Positions 44,208-53,822 are shown, numbered from the stretch's first letter. The stretch: 64,000 nt of DNA from Desulfatibacillum sp. (GCA_020725555.1 DYEU01000016.1:62001-126000); one strand, 5' to 3'. Numbers and translations are program-made. Notes: generated by a model not told the origin, from the letters alone.

Positions 44208-45545
44208 TCAGGCCTCGACCACGCGGTTGGGGTCGAAGATCTCGGCCGGGAGATTCACCCCCGCCATCTTCAGCCGTTCCATGAAGCGCGGCCGGATGCC
44301 GCGGAACTGGAAGGCGCCGTGCACGTTCCCCCGGCCGTCGAGCCCGCGCTGGGTGAAGGCGAAGATCTCCTGCATGGTGATGACGCTCCCCTCCATGCCG
44401 GTGATCTCCTGCACGCTGACGAGCCGTCTCTTGCCGTCGACCAGGCGCGCGACCTGGATCACGACGTGGATCGCCGAGGCGATGTAGCGGCGCAGGAACT
44501 CGCTCGGGATCTCGAGGTTCGCCATGGCGACCATGGTCTCGAGCCGCATCAGGGCGTCGCGCGGGGAGTTCGCGTGGATGGTCGTGAGCGAGCCGTCGTG
44601 CCCCGTGTTCATCGCCTGGAGCATGTCGAAGGCTTCCTTGCCGCGCACCTCGCCCACGATGATGCGGTCGGGCCGCATGCGCAGGCTGTTTCTCACGAGG
44701 TCGCGCTGCACGACCTCGCCGCGGCCCTCGATGTTGGGCGGCCGGGTCTCGAGACGGACCACGTGCTCCTGCTTGAGCTGCAGCTCGGCCGCGTCCTCGA
44801 TGGTGATGATGCGCTCCTCCTCGGGGATGAAGCGCGAGAGCACGTTCAAGAGCGTCGTCTTGCCGCTTCCCGTCCCGCCGGAGATGATCACGTTCAGGCG
44901 CGCCTTGACGATCCCCTTGAGGACCTCGGCGATCTCCGGGGTGAGGGTCTGGAAGGAGATGAGGTCGTCCAACTCGAGGGGGTTCACGGCGAAGCGGCGG
45001 ATCGAGAGGCAGGGGCCCTCGAGGGCGAGCGGCGGGATGATCGCGTTCACCCGCGAGCCGTCGGGGAGACGGGCGTCCACCATGGGCGAGGACTCGTCGA
45101 TCCGGCGGCCCACGCTCGAGACGATCTTGTCGATGATGCGCATGAGGTGCGCGTCGTCCTTGAAGCGCACATCGGTCGGCTCGATCCGGCCCTCGCGCTC
45201 GACGTAGACGCTCTTGTAGGAGTTGACGAGGATGTCGGAGACGCTCGGGTCCTTGAGCAGGGGCTCGAGCGGCCCGTAGCCCAGGACCTCGTCCACGATC
45301 TCGCCGAAGATCTTCTCCCGCTCGACCATGTTGAGCGGGAGCTTGAACTGCTCCTCGCGCAGGATCCGCTCGATCACCTTGCGGATCTGGAGGGTGAGCG
45401 CCTCGCGCTCGAGCTTCTCGATGATCGTGAGATCGATCAGGTCGAGGAGCCGGTCGTGGATGCGGGCCTTGAGCTCAAAGTACTCATCGGGCATGTAGCG
45501 GCCCGCGGTTGAGACGGCCCGGAGATTCGCCTTCTCCTGCAGCAT
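44208..45545 (-). CDS. tadA: Tad pilus ATPase TadA (CpaF)
   Basis: A 445-residue secretion ATPase of the TadA/CpaF branch. The N-terminal helical domain contains [18 protein letters not shown]; the core has Walker [22 protein letters not shown], Walker [13 protein letters not shown] and the His box [14 protein letters not shown]. In Tad systems it powers both extension and retraction of the Flp pilus. Length and order (A-B-C) are standard. Confidence 0.96.
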   Translation of the reverse strand: MLQEKANLRAVSTAGRYMPDEYFELKARIHDRLLDLIDLTIIEKLEREALTLQIRKVIERILREEQFKLPLNMVEREKIFGEIVDEVLGYGPLEPLLKDPSVSDILVNSYKSVYVEREGRIEPTDVRFKDDAHLMRIIDKIVSSVGRRIDESSPMVDARLPDGSRVNAIIPPLALEGPCLSIRRFAVNPLELDDLISFQTLTPEIAEVLKGIVKARLNVIISGGTGSGKTTLLNVLSRFIPEEERIITIEDAAELQLKQEHVVRLETRPPNIEGRGEVVQRDLVRNSLRMRPDRIIVGEVRGKEAFDMLQAMNTGHDGSLTTIHANSPRDALMRLETMVAMANLEIPSEFLRRYIASAIHVVIQVARLVDGKRRLVSVQEITGMEGSVITMQEIFAFTQRGLDGRGNVHGAFQFRGIRPRFMERLKMAGVNLPAEIFDPNRVVEA

Positions 45546-45593
45546 GGAGCACCCCTTTCCTCACCCCCGGCGCGGCGGCCGCCGCCCTCGGGG

Positions 45594-46745
45594 TCAGAAC
45601 AACCCTTTCTTCTTCGCCGCCGCCGCGGCGGCCCCCGGGTCGGCGAGCGCGCGCGCAAGCTCGACCAGGCTCTTCGTGATCGCCGCCCCCGGGGCGACGT
45701 TCAAGAGCGGCTTCCCGGAGTTGATCGCCGCCATCGAGGTGTCGTAGTCGTTGGGGATGGCCCAGAAGATCTCTTTTCCGATCCCCGCCTCGGCGTCGGC
45801 GAGCGAGATCTCGCTTCGCTTGTGGAAGCGGTTCAGGATCACGCGGATCCTCTCCTTGGGGACGTAGCCGAGATCGGAGAGCGAGCGCACGAGTTTGTTC
45901 GTGTTCGCGAGACAGGGGAGGCTCAGGATCGTGACCAGCATCAGGAGATCCGAGGTCTCGAGCACCTTGAGCGAGGTGTCGTCGGTCGACTGCCCGGCGT
46001 CGATCACCACGAAGTCAAACATCCGGCGCATGAGGCCGAGAAGCCGGCTCATGATCTCCGGGGTGGGCCGCACGTGGCCGTTCAGGTAGGCGGGCGAGGG
46101 GAGCACCTGGATCCCCGTCTTGTGGCGCGTGAGCGTGTTCTGCAGGAACTGGGCGTCCAGGCGCTCGATGTTCTTCGTGATCTCGCCCCAGTGGAACTTG
46201 GGGGCGATCTCGAGGAAAAGCGGGATCTCGCCGAAGAGCGTGTTCATGTCGAGGAGGGCGACCTGCCGGCCGGCCTGCCCCTGGGCGAGCGAGACCGCGA
46301 GGTTGACGGCGATCGTCGTCGTCCCGACCCCGCCCTTGCTCCCGAAGACGGAGACCACGCTCCCCCGCCGGTCGGCCGCCTTGCCCGGGGCCTGGGTTTT
46401 CCGCTCCTTGAAGCGCTCGAGGGCGGACTTGAACTCGGCCGCATCGAGGGGCAGCGGCAGAAACTCCTTCACCCCGATGCGCATCGCCTGCATGAGGATC
46501 TTGGGGTCCGCGGTCTCGGAGACGAGGAAGACCTCCTCGGCCGCGCCCTTGCGCAGCGCCTCCTCCACGGAGGAAAGCCGCGCCTCGGCCTCGGGCCCGA
46601 GGTGAACGATCAGGAGCTCGGCCGCCTGGGGGTCCTTCGCCGGCAGGATCTCGAAGGCCGCCCCCTGGAGGAGCTCGGTGATTTTGCGCGCAAGCCCAGC
46701 CTCGGTGACCGCGAGCTTCGCGCGATGGGTTCCGCTGGGTGCCAT
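45594..46745 (-). CDS. tadZ: Tad pilus localisation ATPase TadZ (CpaE)
   Basis: A 383-residue protein with an N-terminal receiver-like domain (about 1-120) and a MinD/ParA-type ATPase domain starting FGSKGGVGTTTIAVNLAVSL (deviant Walker A). The ADTDD-like region DAGQSTDDTSLKV and a conserved LVTILSLPCLANT follow. TadZ places the pilus machine in the cell. It lies just upstream of tadA. Confidence 0.92.
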   Translation of the reverse strand: MAPSGTHRAKLAVTEAGLARKITELLQGAAFEILPAKDPQAAELLIVHLGPEAEARLSSVEEALRKGAAEEVFLVSETADPKILMQAMRIGVKEFLPLPLDAAEFKSALERFKERKTQAPGKAADRRGSVVSVFGSKGGVGTTTIAVNLAVSLAQGQAGRQVALLDMNTLFGEIPLFLEIAPKFHWGEITKNIERLDAQFLQNTLTRHKTGIQVLPSPAYLNGHVRPTPEIMSRLLGLMRRMFDFVVIDAGQSTDDTSLKVLETSDLLMLVTILSLPCLANTNKLVRSLSDLGYVPKERIRVILNRFHKRSEISLADAEAGIGKEIFWAIPNDYDTSMAAINSGKPLLNVAPGAAITKSLVELARALADPGAAAAAAKKKGLF

Positions 46746-46784
46746 GCGAATCGGCCTTCTGCCTTTCCCGGCTCTCCCGCCGCC

Positions 46785-47072
46785 TTATTTGGTGACCGCG
46801 GTGGTCGTGGAGACCGGAAGCTCGCGCGCTTCCTTCTTGAAGGACTGCTCGTACTTCTCGACCGCATGCCCCGCGGGCCTTCCCGCGAGCCCCTCGACCG
46901 GGGCATCCGTCCCGCCCGCTTTCGGGTCTAGGATCTGGTTGAATTTCGCGCTCTCGACCGCCCGGCCCCAGTTCCGGTCGAGGGCCGTCTCCTCGCGCAG
47001 GGGGTTGTTGCCCGCGCACGCCGCGGCAAGGAGAAACGCCCCGAGGGTCAAACACAAGCTGGTCCGTTTCAT
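46785..47072 (-). CDS. small Tad-locus lipoprotein
   Basis: A 95-residue lipoprotein with a clear signal and lipobox (LLAAACAG, Cys near residue 19). The short polar mature part contains LDRNWGRAVESAKFNQI, DPKAGG and VEKYEQSF. Small lipoproteins with this pattern occur in Tad loci of related bacteria, between secretin and TadZ, but the function is not known. An AGGGAAGGAGAG ribosome site precedes the ATG. Confidence 0.75.
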   Translation of the reverse strand: MKRTSLCLTLGAFLLAAACAGNNPLREETALDRNWGRAVESAKFNQILDPKAGGTDAPVEGLAGRPAGHAVEKYEQSFKKEARELPVSTTTAVTK

Positions 47073-47098
47073 GGTTTCCTCTCTCCTTCCCTGCCCGT

Positions 47099-48505
47099 CT
47101 AGTTTCGCGGCATGGCGTGCCCGAAGTCGCCCTCGAGCGCGGCCTTCCGGCGTTTGGGCTCGCCCGCCCCGACGGTGCGGCCCAGGAGGTAGAGCTCGGC
47201 CTCGTCGGGCTCGACGTAGAAGTCGGTCGGGAGGACCATCTTGTTGCGGTCGAGCGGTTTGACGAGGTGCGGGGTGACGATGATCACAAGCTCCGTTTCC
47301 TCCTTCTGGAAGGCCGTGCTGCGGAAGAGCGCCCCGAGCACCGGGATGTCCCCCAGGATCGGGAACTTCGAGACCACGGTGCGCACGTTTTCCTTGAGCA
47401 GGCCCGCGATGGCGAAGCTCTGGCCGTCGCCCAGCTCGACCGTGGTCGAGGTGCGCCGCGTCCTCAGGCCCGGGACGACGAAGCCCTGGAGCCGGACCGC
47501 GACCGAGAAGTCGAGGTCCGAGACCTCGGGGGCGACCTGGATGCTGATCCTGTCCTTGCTGAGAACGAGCGGCGTGAAGTTGAGCGCCACCCCGAACTGC
47601 TTGAACTCGATCGTGACGTCCCCGTCGCCCTGGGGCACGGGGATGGGGAACTCGCCGCCCGCAAGGAAGCTCGCCGTCTTGCCCGAGAGCGTGATCAGGT
47701 TCGGCTCGGCCAGCACCTTGACCAGGCCGTCCTCCTGGAGCGCGTCCACGAAGCCCGTCCAGGTCGTCTGCCCCTTGTCGAAGCGGAAAAGCGAGGTGAC
47801 CGCGGGCGACTGCACGAAGCCAAGCGGGCTCGAGAAGATCGTCGCGTCCGTGGGCTTCACGACCTCGGCCAGCCCGCCAAGGAGGCTTACGCCGAAGTCG
47901 TTGCCGCGCGTGTAGGCGAGGTTGATGCCAAGCCTCCGGGTCAGGCTCTTCGACATCTCGGCGACCCGCACCTCGAGCATCACCTGGTGGACGCCTCCCA
48001 CCTCGACCAGGTTGGCGATCTTCCCCTCGGGCGCGTGCGCCCGCGCGAGCGCGAGCGCCTGGCTCAAGGCCGCGGCACTCGTCACCTTGCCCGAGAGCGT
48101 GATCGCGTCGTTCGCCGCGGCCACGCGGAGGCCCTTCTCCTGGGGGAGCAGCTCCATGAGCTCGCGCTTGAGGCGGGCTACGTCGTAGGCGACGACCACG
48201 TCGTAGACGACCGTCTGTCCCTCCAGCCAGAGGGTCAGGTTCGTCGTCCCCGCCGCCTTGCCGCCGAGGTAGACCTCCCGCGGGGAGAGGAGGTTGAAAT
48301 CGGCGATCTCGGGGTTCCCGATCGAGATCCGCTTGACCGGCTGCTCGGTCCGGATCACGACCGACTTGCCGGAGGTGAGCTCAAGCCGCCGCTCCTCGGC
48401 CGCGGCCGCATCCGTCCCCGCGACCCGGAGAAGCAGGAGAACAAGAAGCGAAAGCATGAGCGCCGCGGGGGTCCTTCGTTTGGCGATCGTCTGCATGGGG
48501 TTCAC
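47099..48505 (-). CDS. rcpA: Tad pilus secretin RcpA (CpaC)
   Basis: A 468-residue secretin. A signal peptide (about 1-33) is followed by the pilus-specific N-terminal domain (KSVVIRTEQPVKRISIGNP), a BON-like domain (GLRVAAANDAITLSGKV) and the secretin channel domain with VSKFPILGDIPVLGALF, the secretin signature. It forms the outer-membrane pore for Flp pili. It follows rcpC by 25 bases. Confidence 0.94.
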   Translation of the reverse strand: MNPMQTIAKRRTPAALMLSLLVLLLLRVAGTDAAAAEERRLELTSGKSVVIRTEQPVKRISIGNPEIADFNLLSPREVYLGGKAAGTTNLTLWLEGQTVVYDVVVAYDVARLKRELMELLPQEKGLRVAAANDAITLSGKVTSAAALSQALALARAHAPEGKIANLVEVGGVHQVMLEVRVAEMSKSLTRRLGINLAYTRGNDFGVSLLGGLAEVVKPTDATIFSSPLGFVQSPAVTSLFRFDKGQTTWTGFVDALQEDGLVKVLAEPNLITLSGKTASFLAGGEFPIPVPQGDGDVTIEFKQFGVALNFTPLVLSKDRISIQVAPEVSDLDFSVAVRLQGFVVPGLRTRRTSTTVELGDGQSFAIAGLLKENVRTVVSKFPILGDIPVLGALFRSTAFQKEETELVIIVTPHLVKPLDRNKMVLPTDFYVEPDEAELYLLGRTVGAGEPKRRKAALEGDFGHAMPRN

Positions 48506-48530
48506 CTTTCCTCCCGGGGAGTCATCCGCC

Positions 48531-49391
48531 TCAGAAACTCTTTTTGCTCACCTCGTTGCCCTTGATCACCTCGACGGTGACCGCGGGCCGCGGGGTCCAC
48601 TTGGGCTTGGGCGCCGGCGCCGCCGCCTGCTCCTCTTTCTTGGGCGGGGGGGGCGGGTTCGCGGGGCTGAGCGAGGAGAGCATCTGCGGCACGTTCACCC
48701 CCTTGGTGAGCACGGTCTCGGTGTCGAGGACGTGGCGCAGGGCGAGCTGGAGCTTGCCCTCGCTTCCGGCGAGCGCGAGCCTCTCGGCCTCCTCGGGGGT
48801 CACCTCGAGCGTGTAGACGTCGACCGGCGCGGGCTCGCCCTTCTCGTTCTTCTGCATCTGGGTCCCGGCCGCGAGAACGAGGATGTTCTCGAGGATGAGC
48901 TTGGTCTTGTCTTCCTTCTTCTGCGGGTCCTCGATCGTGACCAGGACATCCACGCGGTTTCCCGGCTGGACGAGGCCGGCAAGGCCGATCACCTTGTCGC
49001 CCTTGACCGAGACCGCGCGCTTTCCCTCCTTCAGGACCGCGGCGACCCCGCCCGTTTTCACCTCGCGGGGGGCGAGCATGTGCTCGGTGATCGGGTGGTT
49101 CGCCTTCACCGCGGCGACGAGCACCCGGTCCCTCAGGTCCTCGGCCTTCGCGAAATAGCCGGTCGGCAGGCTCTCGCGCAGGTAGGGGACCGTCCTCACC
49201 ATCTCGGTCTTGATCTGCGTCCCCCAGCCGAGGTCGGAGGCGGCGACGGCGACCGGGACGGCGTCCGCCTCGACCTTCACGATCTGCTGGGGCGCGGTCC
49301 GCTTCTGGACCCAGGTGTAGAGAAAAAAGCTCCCGGCCACCGCGATGAGAAGCGACAGCGCAATCGGCACTACGGCGCGGAGATTGCCCAT
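48531..49391 (-). CDS. rcpC: Tad pilus assembly protein RcpC (CpaB)
   Basis: A 286-residue protein with an N-terminal membrane helix (about 9-27), a SAF domain (VPVAVAASDLGWGTQIKTEM near residue 45) and the RcpC/CpaB core (KVIGLAGLVQPGNRVDVLVT). The SAF domain may bind peptidoglycan. RcpC works with the RcpA secretin in the periplasm. Confidence 0.92.
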   Translation of the reverse strand: MGNLRAVVPIALSLLIAVAGSFFLYTWVQKRTAPQQIVKVEADAVPVAVAASDLGWGTQIKTEMVRTVPYLRESLPTGYFAKAEDLRDRVLVAAVKANHPITEHMLAPREVKTGGVAAVLKEGKRAVSVKGDKVIGLAGLVQPGNRVDVLVTIEDPQKKEDKTKLILENILVLAAGTQMQKNEKGEPAPVDVYTLEVTPEEAERLALAGSEGKLQLALRHVLDTETVLTKGVNVPQMLSSLSPANPPPPPKKEEQAAAPAPKPKWTPRPAVTVEVIKGNEVSKKSF

Positions 49392-49418
49392 CCCACCCTC
49401 CTTGGGTAGACGCGCGTC

Positions 49419-49958
49419 TCAAAGAAGCGCGATCCCGTAAGCCCTGAATACGATGTGCGTGGTTGTCCCCAGGGCGATCGCCAGCCCGTACCGCAGCCGC
49501 GGCCGCCCCCGGACGGCTTCGAAGCCGAGCGGCGAAACGCTCCTCGTCGCCGCCGCGGCGCAGAGGGCGGAAAGCCGCTCCCGGAAAAACCCCTGGAACG
49601 CCTCCCGCCGGACCAAAATCACGAGCACGGCGTAGAGCCCGCCGAAGAGGGCCGAGACGAGGAAGGCCTCGAAAACCGCCTGCGGCCCAAGAAAGCTCCC
49701 CACGGCGCCCATGAGCTTCACGTCGCCAGCCCCCATCCCGCTGAGCAAATAGGGGACGAAGAGCAGCCCCACCCCCACGGCCCAGCCCCAGAGGCCGAAA
49801 AAGAAGCCGTCCAGCCCCGAGGATGCGGCATGGAAGGAGACCCCCGCCACCGCCGCCGGCAGGGTGAGGAGATTCGGGATGCGGCTTTCGCGGAAGTCCG
49901 TCCAGGAGGCCGCGGCCAGCAACCCGAGCAGCATGATGTTCACCGCATACGAAGTCAT
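49419..49958 (-). CDS. tadV: prepilin peptidase TadV (CpaA)
   Basis: A 179-residue membrane aspartic protease with about five helices. Both catalytic motifs are present: the N-terminal SWTDFRESRIPN with its Asp, and GMGAGDVKLMGAVG with the second Asp in the GxGD-type site. It cuts the leaders of Flp and TadE. The start at ATG 49958 gives the usual N-terminus; in-frame ATGs at 49985 and 50021 are also possible. Confidence 0.88.
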   Translation of the reverse strand: MTSYAVNIMLLGLLAAASWTDFRESRIPNLLTLPAAVAGVSFHAASSGLDGFFFGLWGWAVGVGLLFVPYLLSGMGAGDVKLMGAVGSFLGPQAVFEAFLVSALFGGLYAVLVILVRREAFQGFFRERLSALCAAAATRSVSPLGFEAVRGRPRLRYGLAIALGTTTHIVFRAYGIALL

Positions 49959-50130
49959 CCCTGCACGCCTTGGGTCATCGATCATCGATCGGGGGGCGGC
50001 GCCGGTATCGGCCCGGCGCAACCCCGCCGACCTTCAGGTCAACTGCAGCTTCGGCGTCCCGGTCACGGCCATTGCGCAAGGAGCCGCCCGAAGAGCCCAA
50101 GGACACCATCTCTCAGCGCGGTCACCCCGC

Positions 50131-50313
50131 TCACGATCCACCACCAGGAGCAGCAGCAAGCACATCGCTCACCCTATCAAAAAGATTAGCAAGTTCGTCT
50201 CTTAGCGCCCCAACAGCAACAACGATTCCAGCCGCAATCAGGGCCACCATAACTCCGTATTCCACAGCGGTGGCGCCCTCTTCGTCCTTGAAGAAACCGA
50301 TCAGCTTTTTCAT
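50131..50313 (-). CDS. flp: Flp-type pilin
   Basis: A 60-residue type IVb pilin. The leader MKKLIGFFKDEEG is cut after Gly13, leaving ATAVEYGVMVALIAAGIVVA with the Flp motif Glu-Tyr at positions 5-6. It is the only flp copy in the locus and the first gene of the Tad run. AGGGAGGAT precedes the ATG and a consensus sigma-54 promoter lies about 200 bases upstream. It would be the main pilus subunit. Confidence 0.95.
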   Translation of the reverse strand: MKKLIGFFKDEEGATAVEYGVMVALIAAGIVVAVGALRDELANLFDRVSDVLAAAPGGGS

Positions 50314-50984
50314 GTTCGATCCTCCCTTTCGTTTTGATTCAGTGTCTCTTTTTCAGGTTGATTGTTCCGTTGCCATGCCGACAGGGTTCAAACCGCCTTT
50401 TGCCCCTTTCCTTCCGCCCCACCACCTCCTTTTGCCTTTCCCTCCCGGCCGGCGCCCCCCGGCCGCTTTTTTTGGTCGTTGGGATCGCATTCCCACGCAG
50501 CCGAGGGTAAAGCAACCGCCGTGCCAGAAAACAAAAGCCTGTGAGAAAAATCCCAGCAGGTAAGGGTTAGGCGGTCCCGGCCGGGCCGTTTGCCCGCCCT
50601 CGCATCCGCCTGGATTGAATGGAGAAAGGGCCTTACCTCTTCAACTGGCCGCCCCCAATGGATGGCCGCGAAAAATATTTTCGAACCCCCCGCGATCGCC
50701 CCTGCGCCTTCCCCTTTTTTCGCTTGAGGCGTCGTTTCCCCGCTCTCGGTGGCGGAATTCTGTGGAGCGGCCACCAGAAAACTGTTACTTTAGCTTCCAG
50801 TTTACGAAAAAAATTTCCCAATCGCCGCGGCAAGGAAAATCCTTTCGCCTTCCCCCATGAAGCAAAACCCGTGATATATCGAACACCTTCGCCCGACCCG
50901 GCATCCGCCTCACCCGGCGCAAAACCCCGGCACGCTCCATGCAGAAGCTTTCCGGTTCAAGAACCATCGAGGCGGGCGGCCACC
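50314..50984. other. divergent regulatory region upstream of flp
   Basis: About 670 bases separate flp from the divergent prenyltransferase-like gene. They contain the sigma-54 promoter at 50511-50526 and a long leader for flp. An A/T-richer part at about 50640-50880, with homopolymer runs, could hold enhancer sites. A plus-strand frame runs through the region but has no protein-like character and I do not call it. Confidence 0.65.
50511..50526 (-). promoter_or_regulatory. consensus sigma-54 promoter for flp and the Tad locus
   Basis: On the minus strand TGGCACGGCGGTTGCT, a perfect match to TGGCACG-N4-TTGCW with exact GG-N10-GC spacing. It leaves a leader of about 185 bases before flp. Confidence 0.85.
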
Positions 50985-51869
50985 GTGCACGAGCCTTTGA
51001 TCGAAAACGCGAAACGAGAACTTGCCGCAAGGCGAAAGGAAAACCGCGGCTTCGCCCAGGTCGCCTCGGGTCCCGCCCGGCCGGATGCGACCGCCTGGGC
51101 CGTCTTGGCGCTGAAGCGCTGCGGCCAGGCGCAGGCCGACCTGGATGCCGCCTGCCGCTTTCTTGCGGGCTTTCAGCTCCCGGACGGCCGCGTCGTCTTC
51201 GCGAGGGACGCCCCCCCCGCCTGGTGGCCGACCCCTCTTGCCGCTTTCGCCTGGGGCGACCTCCCCGGGTTCCGGCAGGAAAAAGAGCGCGCGGTTAACT
51301 TTCTTCTGCAAACGAGCGGCCGGCACTTCAAAAAGGAGAAGGGCTCCCCGACCGGACACGACACGACAATCCGCGGCTGGTCCTGGGTCGAGGAGACGCA
51401 CTCGTGGGTCGAGCCGACCGCGCTTGCCATCCTCGCCCTGCGCGCGGCGGAAAAAGGCGGCCACCCGCGCGTCGCCGAGGCGGCCGCCATGCTGATGGAC
51501 CGCATGCTCCCCGGCGGTGGCTGGAACTACGGCAACACCACGGTCTTCGGCCAGGAGCTTCTCCCGATGCCGGATGCGACGGGTCTTGCTCTCGCCGCCC
51601 TCGCCGGCATGGCGGACAGGCCGTCGGTCCGGAAGAGCCTCGAGTGGGCGGAGATGCGGGCCCGGGAGATCGACGTCCCCTTTTCGCTCTGCTGGCTTTC
51701 CTTCGGGCTTTCCGCCTGGGGGGTCGCGGTCCCCGATCTCGGGGGCCGCATTCTGCGGTGCCTCTCCCTCCAGGAAAAGCGGGGCGCTTACGGGACGACC
51801 CTCCTTGCGCTGCTCCTTCTCGCCCACGAAGGCGGGGGGGACCTCCTTTCCCTCCTGGGGGTGCGATGA
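50985..51869 (+). CDS. prenyltransferase/squalene-oxidase repeat protein
   Basis: A 294-residue protein of the alpha/alpha-toroid fold seen in terpene cyclases and prenyltransferases. QW-like repeats are visible, for example DATAWAVLALKRCG, SWVEPTALAILALRAA, GGGWNYGN and DATGLALAALAG. There is no signal peptide and no clear DxDD or DCTAE cyclase motif, so catalysis is doubtful. The start is GTG at 50985 with a GAGGCGGGCGG site upstream. It overlaps the DUF362 gene by four bases (ATGA), which suggests a joint function. Confidence 0.78.
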   Translation: MHEPLIENAKRELAARRKENRGFAQVASGPARPDATAWAVLALKRCGQAQADLDAACRFLAGFQLPDGRVVFARDAPPAWWPTPLAAFAWGDLPGFRQEKERAVNFLLQTSGRHFKKEKGSPTGHDTTIRGWSWVEETHSWVEPTALAILALRAAEKGGHPRVAEAAAMLMDRMLPGGGWNYGNTTVFGQELLPMPDATGLALAALAGMADRPSVRKSLEWAEMRAREIDVPFSLCWLSFGLSAWGVAVPDLGGRILRCLSLQEKRGAYGTTLLALLLLAHEGGGDLLSLLGVR

Positions 51870-52876
51870 TCTCCCTGCCGCGGCTCACCCGACGGGCGTT
51901 TCTCAAGACCGGCCTGGTCGCAGGCGCGGCGGCGGGGACGGGCGCGCTTCTCGGCCGCCGCTCCCGGCCTGAAGAGAAAACAGAGCCCGTGTTCATCGCG
52001 AAGGCCGCTTCCTACGAACCGGCCCTGCTGCGCCGCGCGATCGCCTCGGGTTTCTCGGCGCTCGGGATCGACGCGTCCCTCGTGCGCGGGAAGACCGTCC
52101 TCCTCAAACCCAACCTCGTCGAGCCGCACCGCGGCCAGGCCCACATCAACACCCACCCCTTCGTGGTCCGCGCCGCGGCGGAAGGCTTTCTCGCGCTGGG
52201 CGCCGCCGCGGTCGGGGTCGCCGAGGGCTCGGGCCATCGGCGGGACACCGTTTTCGTCCTCGAGGAGTCGGGCCTTCTCGAGGTGCTGGCCGAGGACCGC
52301 ATCCCCTTCGTCGATCTGAACGAGGAAACCCCGGCCAGGGTCGAAAATTTAGGGAAGGCTTCGCGCCTGAAGCACCTCTTTCTCCCCGAGGCGGTGCTGC
52401 GGGCGGACATCCTCGTTTCGCTCGCCAAGATGAAGACGCACCACTGGGCGGGCGTCACCCTCTCCATGAAGAACCTCTTCGGCGTCATGCCGGGGACGAT
52501 CTACGGCTGGCCGAAGAACGTCCTCCACTGGGCGGGGATCGAGGAGTGCGTCTACGACATCGCGGCGACGGTCAGACCCCGGCTGGCGATCGTGGACGGG
52601 GTCGTCGGCATGGAGGGGGACGGCCCCATCATGGGGCGGCCGCTCGCGGCCGGGGTGCTGGTCATGGGCCGGAACCTCCCCGCCGTGGACGCGACCTGCG
52701 CCCGGGTGATGGGCATCGACCCTTGGAAGATCGGCTACCTCAGGCGCGCCGCAGGCCGCCTGGGGACGATCGGCGAGCGAAACATCGAGCAGCGCGGGGA
52801 GGCGATCGCTTCGGTGCGGCGGGATTTCCTGCTTCTCGACCACATCCCGGCGCAGCGAAACCTGCGCCTTGCGTGA
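51866..52876 (+). CDS. Tat-exported DUF362 protein
   Basis: A 336-residue protein with a twin-arginine signal (LTRRAFLKTGLVAGAAAGTG) and the DUF362 core: VLLKPNLVEPHRGQAHINTH, ILVSLAKMKTHHWAGVTLSM, KNLFGVMPG and a C-terminal DGVVGMEGDGP. The family is linked to Fe-S or redox chemistry in some members, but this copy has no ferredoxin domain and its function is unknown. It is translationally coupled to the prenyltransferase-fold gene. Confidence 0.88.
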   Translation: MISLPRLTRRAFLKTGLVAGAAAGTGALLGRRSRPEEKTEPVFIAKAASYEPALLRRAIASGFSALGIDASLVRGKTVLLKPNLVEPHRGQAHINTHPFVVRAAAEGFLALGAAAVGVAEGSGHRRDTVFVLEESGLLEVLAEDRIPFVDLNEETPARVENLGKASRLKHLFLPEAVLRADILVSLAKMKTHHWAGVTLSMKNLFGVMPGTIYGWPKNVLHWAGIEECVYDIAATVRPRLAIVDGVVGMEGDGPIMGRPLAAGVLVMGRNLPAVDATCARVMGIDPWKIGYLRRAAGRLGTIGERNIEQRGEAIASVRRDFLLLDHIPAQRNLRLA

Positions 52877-52933
52877 CGGGCGGCATGGGCACGACGCAAA
52901 GAGGATTCTTCATCGCCCAGGCGAGGCGGGCGG

Positions 52934-52962
52934 TTCCATCGTCCGGGGAAATGGCGTAGAAT
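52934..52962 (+). promoter_or_regulatory. possible promoter for the DUF6502 gene
   Basis: A good -10 (TAGAAT, 52957-52962), 36 bases before the start codon. The -35 region 17 bases upstream (TTCCAT) is poor. Confidence 0.4.
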
Positions 52963-52997
52963 CGCCGCACGAATCTTAGGGGGCCGCTTCTTCGTTC

Positions 52998-53822
52998 ATG
53001 GCTGACGAACCGTCCGACGCACTCGAAGCCGCTCTCCTGCGGATGCTCAGGCCTCTGGCGCGGCTTTTGTTGAAGCGGGGGGTCTCCTTCCAGGCCTTTG
53101 CGGCGATCGCCAAGCGCGCCTTCGTCGAGGCGGCCGCGCGGGGCTTCCTCAAAGGGGGGAAAAAGCCCGTCGTCGCACGCATCGCGGTGGCAACCGGCCT
53201 CACGCGCAAGGAAGTCGCGCGGCTTCTCGCCGCCTCCGGCCCGGGGGACCGCGAGGCCCGCGAGCGCTACAACCGCGCAGCACGCGTGATCGCGGGCTGG
53301 CGGCGTGACCCCGACTTCAAGGACAGCCGGGGTGCGCCGGCGGCGCTTGCCTTCAAGGACGGCAGGGCGAGCTTCTCAGAGCTCGTGCGCCGCTACAGCG
53401 GGGACATGACCCCGCGCGCCGTGCTGGATGAGCTCTCGCGCATCGGCGCGGTGAAGACGCTTCGCGACGGCCGCCTGAAACTCGCCGTGCGCAGCTTCGT
53501 CCCCGGGGCGGGCGACGCGGTCAAGCTCCACATCCTGGGGACGGACGTGGGCTACCTGATCACGACGATCGGCCACAACCTGGAGGCGGAAGGGGAAAGC
53601 GCCTTCTTCCAGCGGAAGGTGCTCTACGACAACCTCCCGGGGGAGGCCCTGCCCGAGTTCCGCGGCCTCTCGGCCGAGGCCGGCCAGCGGCTGCTCGAGC
53701 GGCTAGACCTCTGGCTTGCCGCGCGCGACCGCGACAGCAACCCCGGCGCCCAGGGCACGGGGCGCTACCGGGCGGGGTTGGGGATCTACTACATCGAGGA
53801 GCCGTACCGTGAAGACGAGTGA
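52998..53822 (+). CDS. DUF6502 family protein
   Basis: A 274-residue soluble protein with the DUF6502 N-terminal pattern LRPLARLLLKRGVSFQAFAAIAKRAFVE and a predicted helix-turn-helix-like ATGLTRKEVARLL around residue 70. The rest resembles a second winged helix (FSELVRRYSGDMTPRAVLDEL). A regulatory role is possible. It is commonly followed by a DUF5666 lipoprotein gene, as here (10 bases). Confidence 0.78.
   Translation: MADEPSDALEAALLRMLRPLARLLLKRGVSFQAFAAIAKRAFVEAAARGFLKGGKKPVVARIAVATGLTRKEVARLLAASGPGDREARERYNRAARVIAGWRRDPDFKDSRGAPAALAFKDGRASFSELVRRYSGDMTPRAVLDELSRIGAVKTLRDGRLKLAVRSFVPGAGDAVKLHILGTDVGYLITTIGHNLEAEGESAFFQRKVLYDNLPGEALPEFRGLSAEAGQRLLERLDLWLAARDRDSNPGAQGTGRYRAGLGIYYIEEPYREDE

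Noticed and set aside
50619-50984. Upstream extension of the prenyltransferase-like gene
   Set aside because: The frame is open, but the base composition is non-coding in character, with homopolymer runs, and the translation is not protein-like. The GTG at 50985 fits the fold.
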